This document shows positions 1 through 7,625 of a stretch of DNA of 64,000 nucleotides, in pieces. A model generated the notes under the pieces. The model saw only the letters and a list, made by a program, of their open reading frames with translations. It was not told where the DNA came from and searched no databases. The position numbers and the translations under genes are program-made. Within the stretch, counting starts at the first letter, position 1. Each line of letters begins with the position of its first letter. The stretch is from Paenisporosarcina antarctica (GTDB taxonomy: Bacteria > Bacillota > Bacilli > Bacillales_A > Planococcaceae), in assembly GCF_004367585.1 (NCBI RefSeq), contig NZ_CP038015.1, positions 3,664,001 through 3,728,000 of the forward strand, written 5' to 3'.

Positions 1-356
1 AAAGTCATAGAGTGACTCATGACTCCAGGTTGACCAGCTCGCGCATGATATCCAGCAAAAATTGCCCCATCGTATGTTTCATCCAACGCTTGTACCATCG
101 AGTAAGGCTTAACTCCACCCGTTATAAGCATCGCTTCTGGATGTAATTCTTCTACAAGTAAGTTATTCATTTGCGAATGACTATCGTTCACCACGATCTC
201 GGTGGAGCCTTTTTTCAGTAAACCTTCAATAATAGCATTTGCTTCATTTGTCATGATACGACGGGCGTGTTCATAGTTGTGTTTCTTCGAATCTACGAAA
301 GTGTGATCAGGTAAACCTGTAATCCCTTCCATATCGACTGAGATGAAAAATTTCAT
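1..356 (-). CDS. dppA: D-aminopeptidase DppA, M55 family (partial)
   Basis: Only the first 118 codons are present; the gene runs off the left edge. The start ATG follows a GAGGGGG ribosome site. The N-terminus MKFFISVDMEGITGLPDHTF is typical of the zinc-dependent M55 D-aminopeptidases, which release N-terminal D-amino acids from peptides. Asp8, Glu10, His60 (in VVNDSH) and His104 (in AGYHARAG) sit at the positions known as metal ligands in B. subtilis DppA. In B. subtilis dppA starts a dipeptide transport operon; whether transport genes follow here cannot be seen. There is no signal peptide, so the enzyme should be cytoplasmic. Confidence 0.9.
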   Translation of the reverse strand, partial: MKFFISVDMEGITGLPDHTFVDSKKHNYEHARRIMTNEANAIIEGLLKKGSTEIVVNDSHSQMNNLLVEELHPEAMLITGGVKPYSMVQALDETYDGAIFAGYHARAGQPGVMSHSMT

Positions 357-491
357 ATTCTTGATGTCCCCCTCATACAATGATACAGAATTTTATTTTT
401 CAAGAAGTATCACTAATTATATTAAGAGTAATGAAACTATCTGAATATTTCAATACAATTAAGATTTTTCTGTTTTTACAGATAGTATCAG

Positions 492-520
492 TTGACAGAT
501 TAGTCTAAACATACTACGAT
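492..520 (+). promoter_or_regulatory. Promoter of the trp operon (SigA-type)
   Basis: TTGACA at 492-497 and TACGAT at 515-520 are separated by 17 bases, a near-consensus vegetative promoter. Transcription would begin near 527, upstream of the T-box leader. No other promoter of similar quality is seen before trpE. Confidence 0.75.
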
Positions 521-526
521 AAGAAC

Positions 527-852
527 AACTTTTTTGTTCGGGATTTAGGCAGAAGGTGTCGGAAGCGACATCGCCATTAAGAATACGAGCTGAGTTTAGC
601 AGAGAAAAATCGATGACAAAGATTAGTAGCGCAAGTGAGTCTTGTAGAGAGTCAGCGGCTGGTGGAAGCTGATAGTCAACTTGTTGTGAATGGCCTTTGG
701 AGAGTTTCCCAGAATGTAAGTATGGGAAAACGTGTGATCTACGTTACAGGTCCTAAAGTGAAAGCCAAATATTGGTTTTTAATTTGAGGTGGCACCGCGG
801 TATTCCGTCCTCTGTACATGAATTTTTCTGTTCATGTACAGGGGACTTTTTT
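527..852 (+). promoter_or_regulatory. T-box leader, tryptophan specific
   Basis: The leader has the ordered T-box elements. The AGTA region of stem I is near 622, the AGAGAG and GGCTGGTG distal stem I motifs lie near 645-665, and the specifier loop GAA-TGG-C has TGG (Trp) at 691-693. The T-box sequence AGGTGGCACCGCGG is at 787-800, followed by a terminator at 807-852. In known T-boxes uncharged tRNA pairs with the specifier and T-box and prevents termination. Control of trp biosynthesis by tRNA-Trp charging follows; B. subtilis instead uses the TRAP protein for its trp operon. Confidence 0.95.
807..852 (+). terminator. T-box attenuator terminator
   Basis: A 16-bp stem, arms 807-822 and 831-846 with one G-U pair, is followed by a T run from 847. 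It overlaps the T-box base-pairing region, as expected for the alternative terminator/antiterminator fold. Confidence 0.9.
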
Positions 853-894
853 GTTTTTCGGAGTGCAAATGAGCTGAGTAGAGGAGAGAAATTT

Positions 895-2259
895 ATGCAA
901 ACAAACTTACTAAAAACTGCACGTGTGACGATAAATGGGGATACTTTATCTCCCATCGCTATATTCAAAAGATTACAAGGGACACGAAAATTTTTACTTG
1001 AAAGCTCGTTAAAATATGAAGCATCTGGTCGCTATTCCTTTATTGGAGCAAATCCCGTGAAAGAATTTCGAGGGTCATCTCGTGAGTTAGTGGAGACTTC
1101 CCTATTAACTGGTAAAGTGATTACACATAGTGGTAAACCAATAGAATTATTAAAAACCTTACTACCCGTTGTAGAGGAAACGAATGAGTTTCCATTTAGC
1201 GGGGGTGCGGTTGGGTATATTGGTTATGATACGATCGCCCAATATGAAGACATCGGTCCCGCATTACCTGATGATAAAAAAATGCCTGATATTCACTTAC
1301 TGGTTTATGAAACAGTCATTGTTTACGATCATCTTAAACAAGATGTCACCATTTTACACACAGGGTCAACTCCAAGTGAAATCGAAGAAATCGAGCACCA
1401 ACTTGCTATAAAAGAAATTGAAGAAGTATCTACACAAGCAAAACTTACTTTCACATCAAATGTGACGAAGGAAGCCTTTATGGATAACGTCTTGCAGGCA
1501 AAAGAATTAATCCGCGCTGGAGATATTTTTCAAGTTGTTTTATCTCAACGTTTACAAGCGCCTTTTTCTGGTGATTCATTCGCATTATATAGAAAACTAA
1601 GAAAACAAAATCCTTCTCCATATATGTTTTATGTTGATTTTGACGAACATGTAGTACTCGGTGCTTCTCCTGAAAGTTTGATGAGCATTCAAGGAAAACG
1701 TGTGACTACCAATCCAATTGCAGGCACGAGACGACGAGGACAGACTCCAGAAGAAGATGTAAAACTTGAAAAAGAACTTCTCGCCGACCCAAAAGAAATC
1801 GCTGAACACCGGATGCTAGTAGACTTAGGTAGAAATGATTTAGGTCGAATTAGTGAAGTTGGCAGCATCCATTTGACAAAATACATGGAAATCGAAAAGT
1901 ATCAACATGTTATGCATATCGTTTCTGAAGTCGCGGGTACATTAAGTGGTGACCAACACCCTTTAGATGCACTCGTCTCATGTTTACCAGCGGGTACGGT
2001 ATCAGGGGCTCCTAAAATTCGTGCCATGCAAGTTATTCAAGAAATGGAAAATGTGAAGCGCGGCGTTTATGGTGGGGCAGTTGGTTATATCGGGTTCAAT
2101 GGCAATATCGATATTGCGCTAGCTATTCGAACATTAGTGGTTAAAAATCAAACCGCTTACGTCCAAGCTGGTGCCGGAATTGTTTATGATTCCAATCCAC
2201 AAGCGGAATTTGAAGAAACATTACACAAAGCGAAATCCTTACTTGAGGTGTTGTCATGA
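895..2259 (+). CDS. trpE: Anthranilate synthase component I
   Basis: This enzyme makes anthranilate from chorismate with ammonia supplied by TrpG. The frame stays open upstream through the T-box, but the true start is the ATG at 895 after GAGGAGA, giving 454 residues. The N-terminal LLESS segment is the Trp feedback site in this family. Later come NPSPYMFYVDF, GASPESL, PIAGTRRRG, DLGRNDLGRI and LPAGTVSGAPK, the conserved chorismate-binding motifs. It overlaps trpG by 4 bases (ATGA), so translation is coupled. The Trp-type leader and partner genes separate it from the folate paralogue PabB. Confidence 0.97.
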   Translation: MQTNLLKTARVTINGDTLSPIAIFKRLQGTRKFLLESSLKYEASGRYSFIGANPVKEFRGSSRELVETSLLTGKVITHSGKPIELLKTLLPVVEETNEFPFSGGAVGYIGYDTIAQYEDIGPALPDDKKMPDIHLLVYETVIVYDHLKQDVTILHTGSTPSEIEEIEHQLAIKEIEEVSTQAKLTFTSNVTKEAFMDNVLQAKELIRAGDIFQVVLSQRLQAPFSGDSFALYRKLRKQNPSPYMFYVDFDEHVVLGASPESLMSIQGKRVTTNPIAGTRRRGQTPEEDVKLEKELLADPKEIAEHRMLVDLGRNDLGRISEVGSIHLTKYMEIEKYQHVMHIVSEVAGTLSGDQHPLDALVSCLPAGTVSGAPKIRAMQVIQEMENVKRGVYGGAVGYIGFNGNIDIALAIRTLVVKNQTAYVQAGAGIVYDSNPQAEFEETLHKAKSLLEVLS

Positions 2260-2822
2260 TTTTACTACTGGATCACTACGATTCATTTACTTATAACTTA
2301 TATCAAAGCCTATCGATGCTCGGTGAAGATGTAAAAGTTGTTCGTTATGATGAGATTACTATAGAAGAAATCCGTCAGATGAACCCTAAAGCCATCGTCT
2401 TATCACCTGGACCTGGTTCGCCAAATGAAAAGTTACATTCCCTATCAATAATCAATGAATTTTATAAAACGGTGCCCATGCTTGGCGTTTGTTTAGGGCA
2501 TCAACTGCTCGGCGTAGCATTTGGAGGAAAGATCAAACGTGCCACACAAGTAATGCATGGGAAAATATCTTCAGTTCGTCATTCACATGCAGGAATGTTT
2601 GCATACTTATCGCAGCCTTTACCTGTTATGCGCTACCATTCACTCGTGTTAGAAGACTTACCAAGTTGCTTTAAAACTACCGCCATATCAATGGATGATC
2701 AATGCATTATGGCAATACAACATGAGGAATACCCTCTTTACGGTTTACAATTTCACCCGGAATCCATAGGGACTCGAGATGGTGAAAAAATCCTTCAAGC
2801 CTTTTTAACAGATATAGCTTAA
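2256..2822 (+). CDS. trpG: Anthranilate synthase glutamine amidotransferase component
   Basis: A 188-residue class I glutamine amidotransferase. It shows LLDHYDSFTYNL at the N-terminus, the nucleophile Cys in GVCLGHQLLG, and the catalytic His-Glu pair in FHPES. It supplies ammonia to TrpE. B. subtilis has no trpG in its trp operon and uses the shared PabA from the folate operon; here the gene lies directly behind trpE with a 4-base overlap. It may still also serve folate synthesis if no second copy exists elsewhere. Confidence 0.95.
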   Translation: MILLLDHYDSFTYNLYQSLSMLGEDVKVVRYDEITIEEIRQMNPKAIVLSPGPGSPNEKLHSLSIINEFYKTVPMLGVCLGHQLLGVAFGGKIKRATQVMHGKISSVRHSHAGMFAYLSQPLPVMRYHSLVLEDLPSCFKTTAISMDDQCIMAIQHEEYPLYGLQFHPESIGTRDGEKILQAFLTDIA

Positions 2823-2849
2823 ACAAAGCTTAGCAGAGGAGAGATTGAG

Positions 2850-3881
2850 ATGAGAAGATTTATAGACAGTGTACGTGCAGGTACTTCACTAACGTACAAC
2901 GAGATGAGAGAAGCAACGAACACCATGTTTTCAGAAGATATTAATGCCGATGATATCGCGAATTTCTTAACCGCACTATCCATAAAAGGCGAAACAACAG
3001 AAGAAATTGCGGCACTAGTTGAAGTGTTAAAAGACAACGCTACCCAAATTCCTGTAACTTCCCCTTCCGTGTTTGATAATTGCGGGACAGGTGGCGATGG
3101 TTCGCAAAGTTTTAATATCAGTACAACTTCTTCCTTTGTACTAGCAGGAGCCGGTTTAAAAGTCGCTAAACACGGAAATCGTAGTATTTCTAGCCGAACT
3201 GGGAGCGCCGATGTATTAGAAGAACTTGGAATTGCTTTAGATTTTCAACCACGCGAAGTGAATGAATTACTGAAGCAAACAAATATCGCCTTTTTATTCG
3301 CACCACATGTCCATCCAAAAATGAAACGAATTCAAATCATTCGTAAATCTTTAGGTAAACCGACCATTTTCAATATTATTGGTCCGTTAACAAATCCCGT
3401 CTCTTTATCCTCACAAATGGTCGGAGTTTATCGTCAAGACAAACTAATGGATTTAGCCGCTGTCCTCCATCGTATCGGTCGAAAACGAGCGATCGTATTA
3501 ACTGGTGCAGGCGGCATGGATGAAGCATCTCTAGTTGGAGACAACCACCTTGTTCTAATGGATGAAGGAGAATGTATTCCATTCACTCTAAATGCTCAAG
3601 AAGTAGGCTTATCCAATGCCCCGCTTGAAGCGATTCGCGGTGGAGATGCAAAAGAAAACGCGGAAATACTAAAAAGCGTTTTACGTGGAGAACCCTCAGC
3701 TTATCTAGATACAGTCTTGTTAAATGCAGGGATTGGTTTATTCGCAGCAGGTGTCTCGTCAACCATTCAAGACGGCGTTCATCAAGCCAGAAAAAGTATT
3801 CAATCCGGTCGGGCGCTTAGTGTCATGGAATCGGTAGTTGCTTATAGTCAAAACCGAAGTCACCTGGAGGTAAACGCATGA
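2850..3881 (+). CDS. trpD: Anthranilate phosphoribosyltransferase
   Basis: It joins anthranilate to PRPP, giving phosphoribosylanthranilate. The 343 residues match the family length. The PRPP-binding loop CGTGGDGSQSFNIST, the KHGNRS segment and the GPLTNP motif are visible. The ATG follows AGAGGAGAG. It starts 27 bases after trpG and overlaps trpC by 4 bases (ATGA). Confidence 0.97.
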   Translation: MRRFIDSVRAGTSLTYNEMREATNTMFSEDINADDIANFLTALSIKGETTEEIAALVEVLKDNATQIPVTSPSVFDNCGTGGDGSQSFNISTTSSFVLAGAGLKVAKHGNRSISSRTGSADVLEELGIALDFQPREVNELLKQTNIAFLFAPHVHPKMKRIQIIRKSLGKPTIFNIIGPLTNPVSLSSQMVGVYRQDKLMDLAAVLHRIGRKRAIVLTGAGGMDEASLVGDNHLVLMDEGECIPFTLNAQEVGLSNAPLEAIRGGDAKENAEILKSVLRGEPSAYLDTVLLNAGIGLFAAGVSSTIQDGVHQARKSIQSGRALSVMESVVAYSQNRSHLEVNA

Positions 3882-4663
3882 CTATTTTAGAGCAGATTTT
3901 AGAAGTTAAAAAACAAGAAGTTGAAGAATTATTGAAACAACGACCATTTAAATTGACCCAAGCACCTGTAGAAAAGCCTTCCTTATTCAAGACATTATAT
4001 AACGCACAACACTTACACGTGATCTCTGAAATTAAACGTGCCTCCCCTTCTAAAGGGTTAATTGAAGGAAATGTAAACCCTGTACAGCAGGCATTGGCTT
4101 ATGAAAGAGCTGGAGCTGCAGCGATTTCCGTGTTAACGGATCAACAATTTTTTAGAGGATCTATGGCAGATTTACAAGCTGTATCCGTAGCTGTTGGGCT
4201 CCCTGTTTTATGCAAAGATTTTATTATCCATCACTTGCAAATTGAGCAAGCTAAACGGGCTGGTGCTTCTATTATTCTATTAATAGTGGCTGCACTTGAA
4301 CAAGAGAAGCTTCACGAGTTGTTTGATTATGCTACAACTCTAGATTTAGAAGTTTTGGTAGAAGTTCACGATTTAGAAGAATTACAAAGAGCATTATCGA
4401 TAGAGGCCAAACTTATTGGTGTAAATAATCGAAATTTAAAAACGTTCGAAGTTGATTTGGCTAGAACAGCAGAAATTGCTGCACACTTCCCTTTTCATGA
4501 ACAGCGTGTGTTAATTAGTGAAAGTGGAATTCAAGACGCTGCTGATGCAGTAACTGTTTCACGAGTTGGTGCTCGTGCAGTACTTGTCGGTGAAACATTA
4601 ATGCGTAGTAAAAACATTGGTGAAACATTACGTTCGTTTCACGTGAAACATGGTGAGGTTTGA
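3878..4663 (+). CDS. trpC: Indole-3-glycerol phosphate synthase
   Basis: A 261-residue TIM barrel that closes the indole ring from CdRP. Conserved motifs are SEIKRASPSKG (catalytic Lys), CKDFI, LVEVHD, GVNNRNLKTF, and SESGI followed by the phosphate-binding GARAVLVGE. It is a separate protein, not fused to TrpF. The last base of its stop codon is the first base of the trpF ATG. Confidence 0.97.
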   Translation: MTILEQILEVKKQEVEELLKQRPFKLTQAPVEKPSLFKTLYNAQHLHVISEIKRASPSKGLIEGNVNPVQQALAYERAGAAAISVLTDQQFFRGSMADLQAVSVAVGLPVLCKDFIIHHLQIEQAKRAGASIILLIVAALEQEKLHELFDYATTLDLEVLVEVHDLEELQRALSIEAKLIGVNNRNLKTFEVDLARTAEIAAHFPFHEQRVLISESGIQDAADAVTVSRVGARAVLVGETLMRSKNIGETLRSFHVKHGEV

Positions 4664-5277
4664 TGACGAAGGTTAAAATATGTGGATTAATGGAACTTGA
4701 ACACGTAAAAGTAGCTGTACAATCAGGTGCTGATGCAGTTGGATTTGTATTTGCCAAAAGCCGTCGACAAGTAACAGTTGAACATGCGAAGTTGCTTGCA
4801 ACAGTAGTTCCTATTGGGGTTTTAAAAATTGGTGTTTTCGTAAATGAGACTTTAGAAGAAGTGGAACGCATTGCGAGAGAAGTCCCTCTAGATGTGATTC
4901 AACTACACGGTGATGAAAATCCGGAGTATGTTCGCAGAGTTTCCTTACCAACTATTAAAGCGCTATCGATAACGACTTTAGAAGATGTAAAGAACGCTTC
5001 CCGATTTGATGTCGATTATTTTTTATTTGATGCACCAGGTGTTGAATTTCGTGGAGGTTCAGGGCATTCATTTGATTGGACACTACTTGCGAAGGCGAAT
5101 ATTTCCAATGACAAAGTCATCTTAGCAGGCGGACTGACTGAAAACAATATAAGTGAGGCAATCCACATCGTAAAACCCTTTATGGTAGATGTATCAAGCG
5201 GCGTCGAGACAGAGCAACATAAAGACGGCGTCAAAATTAGAACCTTTATACGTACAGTTAAAGATGAGGAGAGATAA
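4663..5277 (+). CDS. trpF: Phosphoribosylanthranilate isomerase
   Basis: It isomerises phosphoribosylanthranilate to CdRP. KVKICGL near the N-terminus holds the catalytic Cys, and [25 protein letters not shown] and LAGGL are typical. Two starts are possible: a TTG at 4660 and the ATG at 4663. The ATG was chosen, since it sits 4 bases behind GGTGAGG and overlaps the trpC stop. It gives 204 residues. Confidence 0.95.
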   Translation: MTKVKICGLMELEHVKVAVQSGADAVGFVFAKSRRQVTVEHAKLLATVVPIGVLKIGVFVNETLEEVERIAREVPLDVIQLHGDENPEYVRRVSLPTIKALSITTLEDVKNASRFDVDYFLFDAPGVEFRGGSGHSFDWTLLAKANISNDKVILAGGLTENNISEAIHIVKPFMVDVSSGVETEQHKDGVKIRTFIRTVKDEER

Positions 5278-5279
5278 GG

Positions 5280-6488
5280 ATGACGACAACTTATAATCAA
5301 CCTAACGCAACTGGTCATTATGGTCGATTCGGTGGACGATTTGTACCTGAAACCTTGATGCAAGCAGTGATTGAATTAGAAGAAGCCTATGAATTAGCGA
5401 TTAAGGACGAACAATTTTTAAAAGATTTCCGTTATTACTTAAAAGATTATGTTGGGCGAGAGAACCCTCTTTACTTTGCAGAACGCTTAACGAAAAAAAT
5501 GGGTGGCGCAAAGATTTATTTAAAACGTGAAGATCTCAATCACACTGGTGCACACAAGATTAACAATACCATTGGCCAAGCTTTACTTGCCGTTCGTATG
5601 GGTAAACGTAAAATCGTCGCTGAAACTGGCGCGGGTCAGCATGGCGTGGCAACTGCTACAGTCTGTGCACTGTTTGATTTGGAATGTGTCGTCTTCATGG
5701 GCGAAGAAGACGTTCGTCGTCAGCAATTGAATGTTTTCCGTATGGAATTATTAGGGGCAAAAGTTGTTACCGTGACACAAGGTAGCAGAACGTTAAAAGA
5801 TGCGGTAAATGAAGCGCTTCGTTACTGGGTGACGAATGTTGGTGATACTCACTATATTATGGGATCCGTACTTGGCCCTCACCCCTTCCCTAAAATTGTG
5901 CGTGATTTCCAGCGTGTCATTGGCGATGAAACTCGTAAGCAAATTGTTGAAAAAGAGGGTCGTCTACCCGATGCAATCGTTGCTTGTATAGGCGGCGGTA
6001 GTAACGCCATGGGAATGTTTTATCCATTCATAAATGATGAAGATGTAAAATTGTTCGGTGTCGAAGCTGCCGGTTCAGGATTAGAAACTGATAAACACGC
6101 TGCCACATTAACAAAAGGTTCTGTAGGAGTGTTGCACGGAGCTCTCATGTATTTACTGCAAGATGATGCAGGTCAAATTCAAGAAGCTCATTCCATTTCA
6201 GCAGGGCTCGACTATCCTGGTATCGGACCCGAACATAGCTACCTACATGAAAGCGGCCGTGTAAAATATACAGCCGTAACTGATGACCAAGCTCTAGCGG
6301 CTGTAAAAATGCTTGCTCAAACTGAAGGTATCCTCCCCGCTCTTGAATCTGCACATGCGATTCATTTTGCTGGTGAATTGGCTGCTTCGATGAGCACAGA
6401 TGAAATTGTCGTAATTTGTTTATCAGGACGTGGAGACAAAGATGTTGTCACTGTCCGTGACGCCCTTGGAGGTGGATTGAATGACTAA
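5280..6488 (+). CDS. trpB: Tryptophan synthase beta chain
   Basis: This 402-residue PLP enzyme condenses indole with serine. [15 protein letters not shown] contains the PLP Lys; [12 protein letters not shown], the phosphate-binding GGGSNAMG and [12 protein letters not shown] are diagnostic of classical TrpB1. It follows trpF by 2 bases with GAGGAGA as ribosome site and overlaps trpA by 8 bases. Confidence 0.98.
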   Translation: MTTTYNQPNATGHYGRFGGRFVPETLMQAVIELEEAYELAIKDEQFLKDFRYYLKDYVGRENPLYFAERLTKKMGGAKIYLKREDLNHTGAHKINNTIGQALLAVRMGKRKIVAETGAGQHGVATATVCALFDLECVVFMGEEDVRRQQLNVFRMELLGAKVVTVTQGSRTLKDAVNEALRYWVTNVGDTHYIMGSVLGPHPFPKIVRDFQRVIGDETRKQIVEKEGRLPDAIVACIGGGSNAMGMFYPFINDEDVKLFGVEAAGSGLETDKHAATLTKGSVGVLHGALMYLLQDDAGQIQEAHSISAGLDYPGIGPEHSYLHESGRVKYTAVTDDQALAAVKMLAQTEGILPALESAHAIHFAGELAASMSTDEIVVICLSGRGDKDVVTVRDALGGGLND

Positions 6489-7269
6489 ATATAAATTACA
6501 AGACGCGATTGAAAAACAAGTTGCAACTGGTGGTCGAGCCTTTATTCCGTATATTATGGCCGGTGACGGTGGACTATCGAAACTTCGTGAGCAATTACTA
6601 TTTCTTCAACAATCTGGTGCAACTGCGGTAGAACTCGGTATACCATTTTCTGATCCTGTCGCAGATGGACCGACGATTCAAGAAGCAGGTAAACGTGCTT
6701 TAGCTGAAGGTACAACGTTGCGGGGAGTGTTGGAAGAAATCGGGCGTTTACATGATGAAGTGACAATTCCAATTGTCTTGATGACCTATTTGAATCCAGT
6801 GTTTCAATACGGCATCGAGGCGTTTGCAAAGGATTGTGCAAAAGTTGGCGTGAGTGGATTGATTGTCCCAGATTTGCCACTTGAAGAAAGTGCAATGGTG
6901 CATGATGAATTTATTAAACACGATTTAGCACTTGTCCAATTAGTGAGTTTAACAAGTCCAGCCGAACGAATCGAACGTATCGCAAAAGCTTCAGAAGGCT
7001 TCTTATACGCCGTAACGGTAACTGGTATCACTGGTGCCCGAGCAGAATTTGCAGCTAACGTCGGGGAGCATTTAGCGAATTTAAAAGAAGTAAGTACCGT
7101 TCCGGTCATGGCTGGATTCGGGATATCCACGCCTGAGCAAGTTCGAGAAATGGGCAAACTAGCCGATGGTGTTATTGTAGGCAGTCGAATTGTCGATGCT
7201 TTACATACGGGTGATTTGGATAGTATTCGTGCGTTAATTGCTGCCTCTAAAGCAGTGGAAATCATTTGA
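6481..7269 (+). CDS. trpA: Tryptophan synthase alpha chain
   Basis: A 262-residue TIM barrel that releases indole from indole-3-glycerol phosphate and channels it to TrpB. The catalytic Glu is in [15 protein letters not shown]; the catalytic Asp is in [28 protein letters not shown] and VIVGSRIVD complete the phosphate site. It is the last gene of the operon, and a terminator follows 12 bases later. Confidence 0.97.
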   Translation: MTKYKLQDAIEKQVATGGRAFIPYIMAGDGGLSKLREQLLFLQQSGATAVELGIPFSDPVADGPTIQEAGKRALAEGTTLRGVLEEIGRLHDEVTIPIVLMTYLNPVFQYGIEAFAKDCAKVGVSGLIVPDLPLEESAMVHDEFIKHDLALVQLVSLTSPAERIERIAKASEGFLYAVTVTGITGARAEFAANVGEHLANLKEVSTVPVMAGFGISTPEQVREMGKLADGVIVGSRIVDALHTGDLDSIRALIAASKAVEII

Positions 7270-7281
7270 TAGAAACTAGTT

Positions 7282-7316
7282 AGACCTCCTGCGCTCGCGC
7301 AAGAGGTCTTTTTTTA
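7282..7316 (+). terminator. Terminator of the trp operon
   Basis: AGACCTC (7282-7288) pairs with GAGGTCT (7303-7309), with an inner GCGC/GCGC stem, followed by seven or more Ts. Confidence 0.9.
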
Positions 7317-7327
7317 GGAGAAAATTG

Positions 7328-7450
7328 GGTGTAGCGGAATAAACATTGGCTGTAGCGGATTAAAACCCTTGCGTAGCCGATTAAACTAACAGTGTAGCGG
7401 ATTAAACTGACTACTTTGCCGAATAAACTCATGGTGTAGCCGATTAAAAC
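7328..7450 (+). repeat. Tandem degenerate repeat, GTAGCSGATTAAAC type
   Basis: Six imperfect units of about 20-22 bases carry the core GTAGCGGATTAAA or GTAGCCGATTAAA, sometimes with AATAAAC. The same core, on the opposite strand as TTTAATCGGCTTCG, builds the arrays at 27994-28176 and 29333-29515. There is no open frame with a ribosome site. Function unknown. Confidence 0.7.
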
Positions 7451-7541
7451 TGGATTAGCCTATATTATATGTGATTGCGATGTTTAGGTAAGGATGAATC
7501 TGGTTTTTGCTTTGTAGAAAGCAATGGAATTCATTTTATCG

Positions 7542-7569
7542 TAACTAGTAACCTCCTGCGCTCGCGCAA
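7542..7569 (+). repeat. Partial second copy of the trp terminator arm
   Basis: AACTAGT followed by ACCTCCTGCGCTCGCGCAA repeats 7275-7302, but the closing arm GAGGTCT is missing, so it cannot fold as the same terminator. The two copies bracket the tandem repeat at 7328-7450. Confidence 0.6.
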
Positions 7570-7581
7570 ATTGTTCTGCAC

Positions 7582-7614
7582 GAAAAAAGCATCGCTAAAA
7601 GCGATACTTTTTTC
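7582..7614 (-). terminator. Terminator of the protease-nuclease gene
   Basis: The inverted repeat AAAAAAGTATCGC/GCGATGCTTTTTT (minus strand) lies just past the stop codon at 7626 and ends in a T run. It could work in both directions. Confidence 0.85.
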
Positions 7615-7625
7615 TCAATCTGGTT

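Noticed and set aside
772-894. Longer TrpE N-terminus
   Set aside because: The extra 41 codons fall inside the T-box and terminator, have no ribosome site and do not resemble TrpE.
7328-7450. Possible CRISPR array
   Set aside because: The period is only 20-22 bases, the units are poorly conserved and there are no unique 30-base spacers or cas genes in the window.
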